NCBI GenBank assembly: GCA_964304625.1
Contig: OZ199838.1
Span: forward strand, 9,672,001-9,736,000
From: Kudoa neothunni
Lineage: Eukaryota; Cnidaria
DNA: 64,000 nucleotides
Direction: 5' to 3'
The notes below the pieces were generated by a model. It ran no database searches. It had not been told where the DNA came from and was given only the letters and a program-made list of their open reading frames with translations. Positions 49,456 to 60,936 of the stretch are shown here, piece by piece. Position numbers and translations under genes: made by a program. The number at the start of each line of letters is the position of its first letter. Within the stretch, counting starts at the first letter, position 1.

Positions 49456-52400
49456 ATGGCTACCATTATGTCAGTATCTCGGTATCAGCGCCATTGTTAT
49501 CAATACTTCGTAAATCACCAGTCGTGTTTCTATTATTAATGGTCTCAATTGATACACATTTATTGTCTAATGGCCTAGCTTTTATCATACAGCTAAACGG
49601 GTATCGATGGTGTTACATGAATTTAGAGTTTCGTCTCCTAGCCAAAAACCACCTCAAAATACATCCAGATCAGCTTCAATAAGTACTTCCAACGCATCAT
49701 CTAGTGGTTACAACCCCTATTCAACTCCTAGGAGGTAATTTTATTCGAAATGAGTCCTATTCTGCTACATTCTAATCACTTTTCTGATTAGAAATAGTGA
49801 GATTTCTAGTTCTTTACAAAAAAGCGCCTCATTAACTGCATCTACTGCTACTGTTGGTGTCGGCCCACGTACTGCTGACAATCATTTTTTGGCATCGCCA
49901 TCGTCTCCTACCGCCCCAACTGCAACTTCGTACCATGTTAACAAATTGAAAACCAATCAACCCAATCAAAAAGTAATACTGAATTGATCTATTTGGTTTG
50001 ATGGTGTAATTTTGGGATATATGTAGGCATTACCATTGTTGAATCGGCCCATAACAACAAATCAATTTACTTCGGCTACCGTAAATAGTCTAACAACTTT
50101 TGGATCAGAAGGTGAGTTTTTGAGGCGGAATGATAACAATTTAATCCACTCATTTTTATTACGCAATTAATTTCTCGGTTGATTACATAAACACGTTTTA
50201 AGTAAAATAGAAAAATTGTTAGATTCGTGTGTTTGTGTAGTTGAGCTTTGTTAGTTGTGTTTACGTTTACTTGTAGTAATTATTAATTTCATTTTTTAGA
50301 AAAATTCGCATATATGGTCAATAACGAAGAGTTTCCAGCATTAAATGACTCCAGCACTGCCGCTTCCGCAGTTCACTCTGAAATTAACGCCACAAATTCG
50401 CTTCTCAATAACGCAAATGTTTTGGGCGACTATGAAGCCCCATTATATGATGGATTTTATGTGAATAGAGGCATCCATATTTCCTCCAAAGGGACTTTTA
50501 CTGAAGATGAATCCGTCAGGACTATCGACTTCACTCGTTATTACACTCTATCCAGCACTGAACTTCCCGCCGCGAATGCTACTGCTTTGGAAGCTGCTAT
50601 TACAAATTTGACTCCAAACGAACCTAAAACCACAGAGAATAAACCAAAAAACCCGGAGAGATTTATAAAATCCTTAAAAAAGTAAATCCACGTATTTTTA
50701 GCTACCTTTTTGTTAAGACGATAGTTAACCTAAAACATTCTCTTGTAAAAGTCCTATTTTTAATTTAATATATACTAAATACATTTAATAATTTCAACCT
50801 GTAACTTTACATCGAAATAGTAAAATCTACACATAATTAAATACAATTAATTTTACATCAAAATGGCAAAATCTAAGAGTTAGTAAAATACAGTGCGAAT
50901 TGTAAAATTAAATTTTGCAAGTTGAGTATGAATAATAATTAATTTTGTTTTAAAACATGCACATGTACAGTCGAACCTCGATTATCCGGAAAATTTGGGA
51001 CCAGCGTTTTTCTTTCCGGATAGCGAAGTTCCGGTTAATCGAGCATAATCAATGTCACAAGCTTTCGCGTTTTTAAAAAATCTTTTACTTAAAGGATTGT
51101 TCACTCGATTTATAAACAATTTTTACTATTTATTAAGTAGAATATTTTAATTTCTGCCATTTAAATTGAAAATGTTGGCATATCTATTAATTATGAATAT
51201 GGAGACTTAAAGGAATAACCATACATACTTATGGGAGAAAAACACGTCTACAGAGGAGTAACTTACTTTTTTAAATTTACAGTAATTAATTTTTGTTGAA
51301 TATGCGTACAGACATATGTTCAGATATAGTACAAATTTATATGAGTTGAATGCATAACTTGAGTTTTACAAGAATTTATAAATATTTAACCTAGAAATAT
51401 TTTTGTTTCTAATATTGCATTGGTATATAAGTTTCATGATATATGTCGTCCGATGATGGGTGGTACTTTTATCCGGAAATATAATTAAATAGTTCTTCCG
51501 GTTTCCGGGAAATCGAACATTTATCGACACGTAATTTCAATAAAATCCAAATGAAATTTAAAATATCTTCCGGTTAGCGCGATTTCCGGTTAATCGAGGT
51601 TCGACAGTACTTAAATATGTGGTTATGATTGGCTCTGAATATAATTCCTAAAGAGAAAGCACCTAAGGAGTCTATGATTTTATCTTAGAATAACAATTTA
51701 CATTTAATTATTAATAGTTACGATTGTTGAATAACGTGACCGAAAAATTGGATGAAACCTATAAAATGGAATGATAATATTTTTAGCATTATTTTGATTT
51801 ACTTTGGAGTTAATTATTTATCTACTCTATTTGTCTAATTATCTTACGAACTTTTGGCCATTCCTTTATTTTTTGGACAAAATAATTTAAGTTGCAGTAG
51901 TGTATAGATGTAACGCATAAATTGGGTAGATGAAAACCACTGCGTTGCATCCATTTTTGCGCCGGACGCATTCGAATAGCACTTGCGTTAAGGCAAAAAT
52001 ACCAGTTTTCCATCGATAATATAACCAATAATAAATTTATTTGAAGCAAACGTTAACTTTTATACCTATTTTTATTAAAATACCGTTCATTAGTTGTTGT
52101 TCTGGCAAAACTGTTCAAAAATTGAATCAGCCATTTCAGGTCCGATTTATATTCTCAAGCATTGACAAAATTTTATTTAGAAAGGGGTTTATAAATTTTG
52201 TCGATTACGATAGTTCCTCTTGGTTTGATATAACAATTTTATCAATATAATTAGAATCGTCAACATCAGGGAAATCTGGTATTGTCAAAATTTCAGGTGT
52301 CGACTGTGTCGCTTTCAATAGTTTCTTTAACAGTATTTGTTAATTCTAATGATTTCTCCCCTTCAATCAGCTCAATTATGACATGTTTAAATTGATCATC

Positions 52401-54887
52401 ATCAGGAACATCGTCGGAATCGTTACTTGGTAGATTTTCAAAGAGGAAACATGATTTCCTAAAGCAGTTAGCTATGGTTTCCGTTTTAATATATTCTCAT
52501 AATTTTATTATCAAATGAATAACATCTAAGACATCAGTTACAATGTAGCCATTATCATGAAATTCGACCTAATAAATGAATGACGTCTTTAGATTTCTTT
52601 CGTACAACATTTTAAAACATTAACAATTCCATAATCCAGTGGCCGAAGCACACTGGTTGTGTTCGAAGAAAAGTAGCAGTGTTACATTAGACAAATATTT
52701 TTGTATAGGCTAAGAAATAATCGATAAATAATAAAATTTTCTCGCTTCAGAATAGTGGTTTTCCCATTATATTTTTCAAGAAAAAGCAAAAATGGAATTG
52801 GTCATTCAGAACCTTTTTATTATCATGCTATTTTATTTGTAAATTTTTTGATCGCTTGGAACTTAGCATCTTTATTATAGATATGAGCTCGTAAAACCTT
52901 ATAATTTCGAGTTTTATGGTAGTGTAAAGTTATTTTTGTCCTTAAAATTGACGCTCCATCCATTATTTTTCGCTGAGTTCAGATTTAGCGCTGCGCTCGA
53001 ATCATTTTTGCGTTAGATACATACAGTAAGTTTTCAACCCTAATATTTTGTTGAAAACCAATTATTTATTGACAAATGATCTATTTGGTATTGAAACATC
53101 TATTTTAATTTGAATGTAAACAAAATAAACAATAAAAAAAGTAAATTTTTAAAAATTACTTACGACCCATACACCACTGTAATATCAAAATCAATATAAT
53201 AGGTGCTTGAAATGTATTGAATCTTTATTTTTAATAAAGTTAGACAAACAAAAAGTTATTATTGACTATTGTTAAGTTAAACAATAGAAGATTAAATCAC
53301 AATAATTACGTTTAGTCTACATGACTTTTAAACCACTGTTTGAGTTAACAATTACGCTATAAAATATTCATTTAATAAGTCATTTTTGATGTTAAATAAT
53401 AAATACTTTAATAAAATACTTTGAGGATAATTAATTTTATCAGTATTGTTTCTTTTGTGTTCCAACAAATAATTATTAAATGTTTAACATTAAAAATCTC
53501 TCATCAATGCTAATATTTTTGCTATTTTTATCGAGAGCTCCTCAATACTACTTTTTTCGAAAGAATATTGAGACATTAAGAACTTGTCTATACGGAGTTT
53601 GCGAGTACCCGAATTATGGCGCATATTTATGTAAATATTTGACTAAATGTTGCCTAGATAACTCAAAAAAATTTGAGTCACCAGAAAACCTAGTATTAAT
53701 TCGAAAAAGTTTTTAAATTAGATGGACAAAAAATTTGTGTTTTCAATTTTTTTGTTATTGAGTCGGAAGGCCCCGATTCAAATATTGAATATGTTGTAGT
53801 AACATGATGTTTGAATAATTGGAGTTCAACTGCAATATATACGTTAGGAATTATTGTCAGTTTAAATTTAAGGATAATTTAAGTCTGTTGTAATAAATAT
53901 TTTTTCAATTTAATTTCTTTGTTTGAATCATCTAAAAATGTGTGACATTTTTAGGAAAAGAAATGTTAATGGAACCAGCTCATTAATAAAAATGTTTCCA
54001 CTTATTGATCAAGTGAAAATGTCCTATCCCTTTTCAAAATTTTCAGTTGGAGCGTAAGTAACTTCATTTTAGACAAAAATTCAATTATCCTGATGAGGGA
54101 TTAAATTTGATTTTTTATTGTATTTAATGTGAACTATGTGTGTAGGAGTGTTGACTTACCGGTTAATCTGTATCATTACATCTATAAAGATTAGTAATTT
54201 CATTATTGAGTACGCTCGTCTTATACTGATATAAACTATAGCGATAATGCTTCCCAGCACCTCGCACCTCTTATTGAGTCTTGTCCGATAACGGCTTTGT
54301 ACCGTGTGACCAAACACCTCGATGATTATTTTGTACCGTTGGATTATTTGACACTAGCCAAATTTCACGAAAAAAGCCCGTTCTGCTGTGACAAATACAG
54401 CGACGAGATATTGCTCTTTTTGTATTACTCTCACGTTCGCGATGGTCTGCAGATGTTAGCAGCTTACCATCTACACAAAAGAGGTTGGCGCTTTCACCTC
54501 ATCAAACGCCAGTGGATAACTCTAACCAACGATCAATACAAATCTTGCACCAATCTTATCAACTCAAAAAATCCCACAACATCCTCTATCAAAGATACAT
54601 TCTGGTTTTTTAATGTTTACAAATGGTGTATGGAAAAGGTGGAAACAACACTCGACTTTAAGTTGTTTGAGAGTGCTGAGGTGTATGCCCAATACCTCTG
54701 TGAAGGAGTATGTCTTTTAGTGTATTGGTGTGGTGTTTTATTAGTTGTTATTGTTAAGTCCAATTCTAGCCGTAATGTGCAAACAACTTCTACAATCTCC
54801 AATAAACAATTCTCAACCACCTCCATTATGCCCGGTGACCATTCCCATCAGGAAGGAGGTGATCAATCTCTCCAATACGCCAACTAA
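49456..54887 (+). CDS. CCR4-NOT subunit 2 (CNOT2-like, NOT2/3/5 domain)
   Basis: Scaffold subunit of the CCR4-NOT mRNA deadenylase. Exons in phase: 49627-49734, 49792-49972, 50027-50111, 50300-50681, 53955-54053, 54242-54707 and 54759-54887. A tiny first exon 49456-49469 (MATII) is a guess that fits the phase. About 487 residues. The N-terminal half is low complexity (Ser, Thr, Asn, Gln) with the NNEEFPALND motif, like EDFPAL in animal CNOT2. The C-terminal NOT-box domain includes DEILLFLYYSHVRDGLQMLA and KRGWRFHLIKRQWIT, matching the family's WRYH...ERVWIT core. One intron (50682-53954) is 3.3 kb, unlike all others here, and carries Tigger elements. Without that splice the first part would end at the overlapping TAA (AAGTAA, 50680-50685), so two separate genes are possible but less likely since the phase fits. 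Confidence 0.85.
50968..51607. mobile_element. pogo/Tigger-type MITE
   Basis: TA at 50966-50967 and 51608-51609. Ends CAGTCGAACCTCGATTATCC and, read inward, CTGTCGAACCTCGATTAACC, a form common to animal pogo/Tigger MITEs. It is 640 bp and non-coding, with further CCGG-containing inner repeats (TTCCGG). It lies in the large CNOT2 intron. Confidence 0.85.
51820..53179 (-). pseudogene. pogo/Tigger-type transposase remnant
   Basis: Minus strand keeps the DDE core: SEKILLFIDYFLAYTKIF (second Asp region, near 52740-52690) and SSNTTSVLRPLDYGIVNVLK (third Asp region, 52673-52614), typical of Tigger/pogo. A C-terminal stretch runs to about 51820. The upstream end at 53179 reads inward CAGTGGTGTATGGGTCGTAA beside a TA, the same terminus as the element at 46323. 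The N-terminal DNA-binding part and the opposite end are not visible. Several stops and shifts are present. Confidence 0.65.
53480..53716 (+). CDS. Possible small secreted cysteine-rich protein
   Basis: 78-residue open frame in the large CNOT2 intron, same strand. It starts MFNIKNLSSMLIFLLFLSRA, a plausible signal peptide, followed by a short mature part with five cysteines (C-x4-C-x9-C-x5-CC) and a basic C-terminus. No family recognised. In A+T-rich DNA a frame of this length can arise by chance; the order signal peptide then cysteines is the only positive evidence. It could also be an exon of an unseen transcript. Confidence 0.25.
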   Translation: MFNIKNLSSMLIFLLFLSRAPQYYFFRKNIETLRTCLYGVCEYPNYGAYLCKYLTKCCLDNSKKFESPENLVLIRKSF

Positions 54888-57340
54888 ACTCATTCATGTT
54901 GCTGTTCTGCTGTATAGAAAATATTCACGCGGAGAAATTATCGTCAAATTCTTATTGTGTAAAGATTTCTATTTATAGATAGTGTGTTCGATTTTATTAT
55001 AAAAGTCCTTTTATTGCTCCTCTATGTCGATGTTTTCAATAATGTCTTGAATGTTGGTTATGTACTTTTTGGTGTTTTCAGTGATCAAATCAATCTATTA
55101 TAACAATGGTTTAATAATAATAATCGGAAATAAAAATTTATTTAGGAAATATTTAATGATATAAGTAAATAAATAACTATTCTTTCGAACATATAAAATA
55201 TGCAGGTTCATCTACAATGGAGCATATAATTTTTTGTGAAACAATGCATCTTAACAAACTACTAATTGTAATTATTTGACCATTAATTTTAAACCTTTGC
55301 GTATATTACAAAATTTAGAGGATTAATGAAAAGAATGAGATAGTTAAAGAATGATTATTATATTTTTAAACGTTTTGGTAATCCTTCAGAGGATTAACCC
55401 TCGTTATCAGAACATTAATTCTAGTCCGCCAAATCTCTTAGGAATGTTAAAATCAGTAAAAAAAGTTGTTTACAAGTTACTGAGGAATAAAATGAGCCAA
55501 TTGGGAAAATTATTTTGATATACCGTAGGGCTTTTAGTTTTTAAAATATTTTTGGATATAATATGAAAGGTTGATAATACAAATAGTTGTACCAAATTCT
55601 GATATTAATTCCTGGCTATATGCTACGATGATAATAGCACATGCAGTGAAACAAGCGATGAGGATAAAGATTTTAAGTAAAAAATTATTGTTATATGTTA
55701 TACAACGAAATAGCATTTTCTAAAAAATTATATTCATAATTTTCCAATGCTAGATTGATGAGTAGAACTTTAATAAATTAATTACACAACGAATTTAATG
55801 TAAATAAACACAAGTCGTTCTCATCGAATAATTCTTAAGATACAGCACACCAAAATATAAAATCGATATCCGTTTTATATGGTAAAAACTAAATAAATAT
55901 GTTCAATAAACAATTTTTTATTATTATTCTCCCCACAACCGTATTTTCTGCATTCATGCTATAAAAATAGCTAACTGACAAATTCACCAGTTTCGGCCGA
56001 GATTAAGAATTGTTTGAATTGAAAAATCTCTTAAATTAACTCACGGAAGAAATTAAACTAAAATTTTGTAAATATCACAATTTTAACGAATGTAATTTGC
56101 GATATAAAAATTAAGAACATTTTATGGAGATCATAAAAATAACTAAAACTGTATAGTTGGAAGCAAACTTCGAAAATTAACTATTTTCTCAAATTAATAT
56201 CTCTATCAAATTAACATTAGTACATACTTTTTATAAGCAACTGCAGATCTTCTTAATATAAAAAATTTAAATAGGCAAGTCAACTAAAATTACAACATTC
56301 ACTTTGATTTTATTCACGTAAGTTTAATTTAGCGGGCGACTCCAACAAATTCGATGGACACAATCCTAATGTTATACCGCTATAAACTATTTGATTATTA
56401 CATGTTACCAATTCATAATTAAATAAGCAAACATAGACCTTTTTTAATATTTAAATAATTAATAGAATTCTCAAAGTGTAATTTTCAACTCAGATACATT
56501 AGTTTTTGTATAAGAGGTGTATTTACACATATTCAGCCATTATATATACAAAAATAGATATCATTATTAAATTAACAGTTGATTACAACTAGAGGTCGTA
56601 ATTTTCGACGATTATTTTTAAAAAATTCGACGTTTTTCGACGTTCAAAGATTTTCATCGAAAATTAAAGCCTTTAATTTTAACATAAAAGGGGGAATTAT
56701 GACTTCCAGTGACTATCGCTGAAAAACAAGTAGATTTAATCCAATTATTTGAATCATGTAATCCGCTTAATAATATTAAGAACCATTAAAGCCACAAGTT
56801 TCTGGAAGCCATTTTTGTTTTGGGGATCTAAGAAACATTTTGGAAGAATTTTTTAAATATTTTTAAACTATTAAAAATTTCATAAATGTCCGTCCATATG
56901 AAGGAAAATTCCCCCCACTAGCGTACATATAGTCACAAAATCATAGACATTCGTCTTGTATATCTATACTAGATTACATTGTTAAGTTATTTCTATTATT
57001 CGAAGATTTTTATATTGAGTAAGGAATACGCATATTTTTTTGAAATGAGTATAATTTGACACGTCAGGATAATGACATTATTCAAAATATATATTAATGA
57101 TGAGAGATTAAGAAAACAAAAGTCATATAGATCTGTTGCATACTTATATTTCTATTTTAAAAAATTCATCATAATTAATCACGGGAAAGTTTTAAGAAAC
57201 TATAATAGCGACCTTATTATAGCCAGCGAATAATGGGTCCAAACGAATTAAAATTAAATCGATTTGTCCGTAAGAATAGTTTGAATCAATTTAAACAATA
57301 TTTTAGAGTTAAATTATGTATTGTTTAAAGCCAAACATAC
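54888..57340. other. Intergenic, no gene seen
   Basis: About 2.4 kb of A+T-rich sequence between convergent genes. Nothing recognisable; the short frame 55534-55716 (-) has a hydrophobic stretch but no other support. Confidence 0.45.
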
Positions 57341-58005
57341 CTGTTTGAGAGTGAACTCTATTGTGGGTTTAGTTTCGGCGGGAGTGTGGATTTTCGCCGA
57401 AACCTGGAGGTTTAAATTACCATAGTTGTTTCCGATCAACTCCAACAACTAAAAACAAAATTGTATGTAATTCCTGAATCAGGTTGACTTTATAAAACAC
57501 AGCGTTACTTCACATTCATCAACACAACCAAGTTTCTTCTTCATTCCGGTGTCTGAAATAATGGGCATAAAATGTTTGATAATAGATCTAGATAATGCTA
57601 TTCATTTTGAGCCAAAAAGATGATCTTAACTTGAAATTGTTCAAAGATTTTGTGAGGCTAGAGCACACAATCTCAAGACAGTTAGATAATGTTACGCTGG
57701 ATATGAGTTCGGTCAGTCGATTGTGCAACTCGAGCAAAAGCTCTTGATTGCGAATTATCTCGTAGTAGAGTCTGTCGTAGCAATTGGGACCCTCAAGGAG
57801 ATCATCTCCACACACAATAAACAAATCGAAAATGTCTATTATCTAAACCGAAAGCATATCAGTCATCGACTACATGAAAATAAGTATAAATTACATTAGA
57901 TATAATTTCTATTGATTCGTTGGGGCCATCTTCGGAAAAATTGTGAGTAAATAATGATTTCGTGCACACAAAATTCAGCAGAGAAAATAATAATGTCCAT
58001 AACAT
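57341..58005 (-). CDS. Unrecognised gene with a predicted signal peptide, partly resolved
   Basis: Minus strand. An N-terminal exon from 58005, MLWTLLFSLLNFVCTKSLFT, looks like a signal peptide and continues NFSEDGPNESIEIISN to a donor near 57896. A second coding block (about 57816-57605) reads DIFDLFIVCGDDLLEGPNCY and then long helical stretches (LYYEIIRNQELLLELHNRL). Further blocks are TGMKKKLGCVDECE (near 57543-57500) and a last exon 57448-57341 (LLELIGNNYGNLNLQ, then a donor after TLKQ). The last junction is in phase; the first two could not be joined cleanly with GT-AG, so exon limits are provisional. The gene continues below 57341. Family not recognised; mixed Cys content suggests a secretory-pathway protein. 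Confidence 0.35.
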
Positions 58006-58077
58006 AACAAAGTTGGTGTTATAGCGTTGAGTATGCGTTTGAACTTGGTAGAGAAAACAATTCTTCAAAATTATCAA

Positions 58078-59409
58078 ACAATCACTGATACAAACGTGTG
58101 TTTAAATGCAAAACTCTAACACGAAAATTACCAATATATGTGATATTGGATTTTTCTGTTTAAATAGCCCCCAATAAATGACTTGACAAGCTCTAGTGAA
58201 ATAAAGTTAGAATAGTATTATTAATCACTTAAAAAATAATACACTTTATAGAAAAAACTAAACTCTGGTTTATATTTAGATATTTTGATAAATAGTTATG
58301 CATTTTTCCGAAAAATTAACAAAGTACTATTTTTGATTGAATTCTTATTCAAATATTGATAGCTGGTAATATCAAGAACGAGATATTAAATAAATTAAAG
58401 AATTATTGCTGAACCTCAAATTATAATAGAAAATAACGGAAAAATTAATCTTGTGGAAGCTAATAAAGTTAAATATATGATTGGAGTTTTTAATATGTAT
58501 TTATAATTAATTAAAATAAACAAATATTTGAAATTTTCCATTTCTTAAAAATAGAAACAAGATTACGAAAATAGTTAAAATGACAGTTTTCGTTCGTAAA
58601 GGATAAAATTTACGAACAAAATTTATTGATGTATATATATAAAGAGAAGGTAATCAAATGATCAGACAGATTTTAGACAAGTCGGAAAAATAATAGTAAA
58701 ATATATTAAAAATTATTCGGAATAATATTTAATAACGTTTAAAATAAGGAAAATGCGCAAATTTTTCAACATAATGGGGAACTCAACATTTAACTATTCT
58801 GGGACGAAACGAGTGAGTTATCGTGGGAACACCCATTCGTGTATTTTATAAAATTTATATTTTTAAGTTTAAATAACTTATCTACGATTTATGAAATCTC
58901 CCGCGATGATTAATGTGTCTTATTTAATAAATTCAAACGATTATATATTTAAAAATAAAACTACATCAGGGAACATTATGGATTAGTCAATTTTTCACAC
59001 TATTAATTTTCGATGATGTTTTGGAATAATATTTTAATTATAAGAAAATTAATTTATACTCAAAAGAGTAACAGAAATTTAATAAATTAGAAATGAACGT
59101 AACAAATTTTTATGCTTAACTGTTGTCGATGAGACCTGACGGATTATAGGATTATTCGGACTGATCTAAGAAGTGTAAGTAACATTTAAATATTTTCATA
59201 GGTGATAACCAGGTATAGGTATTTGATGCTTAAAATTCGACTTTTCATTTTACATTCCATTTTTATCATAAAAATTTCAATTTCGTATATCAATTTCGAT
59301 TATTTAAAAATATTTTCTCACTAGTTTAATCTCTCAATAGAATTGTTAGATTAACGAGTACAATTGCATAACTTCATTACGGCGCGGTCGTCGGTCATTT
59401 CGTATAGAC
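58078..59409. other. No gene seen
   Basis: A+T-rich; nothing recognisable. Confidence 0.4.
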
Positions 59410-59917
59410 CAGGGTTGGCAACCTACAACCCGACATGCATTGACTGACAAAAAATTTTGTTAGTGTCAAAAATACCAAAATACTTTTTAAGTTGTTATCT
59501 AGATCGGTTTTCTAAATGTAAACATTTTAGTCGATTAAAATTAATTTTCATTTAATCAGAAACCCCGAATAAATATGGCTGCTAAATAACGTTAAAATTA
59601 TTTCTATAATAGTATAAAATATTTTTAAAAAGGCATATAGGTACATCTCATGTTACTTGACCCAGTTCAACAAATTGTTCATCCACAAGTTTAGGGCGAG
59701 TTAATTATACTGCACGTGAAAATTATTTGAATATAATACTTTTGATTTGACGTAATGTTATAGTTTAGATGACTTTCATAAATTCTCACTTATGTTTTTA
59801 AATTCAAAATGCGAATTAAGAATAATTTAACATTTTAGTAGATTAATTTTAACACGGCCCATTTTAGAGTTAGGATATGTCTATTCGGTAGTCACTCCGA
59901 AAGGTTTCCGGCCCCTG
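59410..59917 (-). mobile_element. hAT-type MITE, family H1 copy 2
   Basis: Inverted relative to copy 1 at 36403. It starts CAGGGTTGGCAACC and ends GGTTTCCGGCCCCTG. Possible 8-bp flanks GTATAGAC / ATATAGAT (6 of 8). It aligns to copy 1 over nearly its full length with small gaps, e.g. GTTGTTATCTAGATCG and AAATAACGTTA. 508 bp, non-coding. Confidence 0.75.
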
Positions 59918-60936
59918 ATATAGATGATAGAAATCCGCTAAAAATTATCATTAGACTTTCTATAGCTTTAGTCATGATTTTATTACGGTATAACCTATAT
60001 TTATGGTATGTACAAAGTTTTAGCGCGTTTTTTAAGTGAGTATTCAATACAAATCAAGTATAATTTTTTAATGTTTAAATAATTATTAATCCTTCGAAGT
60101 AATTTATTTCATTAAAATAAATTCAATAACAATAACAATATGTGTGGTGCCTAAGTAACCAAATTAGCTACACAAATATTTGGAGCTCCGTCCTCCTAGA
60201 ATTAATTGGAATTAACAACTAAAAACCATTTTAGGCTGCCAAAATTTCATTATTTTAAGATTTCTACACAATAATGAATTTTAAGTTGATAATACTTAAA
60301 CTAAGTCAAAAATAAACCAAGGGATAATCTCGTTTTAGGTAATTTATATCTCAGTGATTCTAAACTATGAATGCATGAAAACATCTTAGCTCATTTCAGG
60401 AGAAATTTATGAAATTAGCACATTAATTTTACTCTTCGTTAACATTCCAAATGGTATCAATGTAAAATTATCACTCTCAATTTGATCCCCAGACATTTAA
60501 GTATTTTTCATTCATACGATTCATTCAACAAAAAATCCAAATTAATTTTAAATTTATAAATTTAAAATATTAATTCCAAATATACGCTATAACATCTTTT
60601 AGCTAAAACGATTGGAGTTAAAAAGATAGGCCCACTCAAAAAATTTATCCAATAATTTAAGTTAAACTTCAGTTAAAACTAAATAATTACTTGGATAATA
60701 TAAAATCAATAATAATTTACAAATAGCAATAATAAATGTATAATATCCAAAATATTGATTTTACCAAACAAATTTAGTAAAAAATATGTTTTTCGGTAAT
60801 GTATTGCGTAAGTTTTATTTAATTTTTTTCAGAACATTTATTTTAATTACAAAATCTAACGTATATACTTAATATAATCAATATTAATTAGGTAATTAGA
60901 AAAATATAATTTTTAGAACTAATCGAAATAACTTAC
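59918..60936. other. No gene seen
   Basis: A+T-rich; may be an intron or 3' flank of the gene whose exons start at 60937. Confidence 0.35.
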
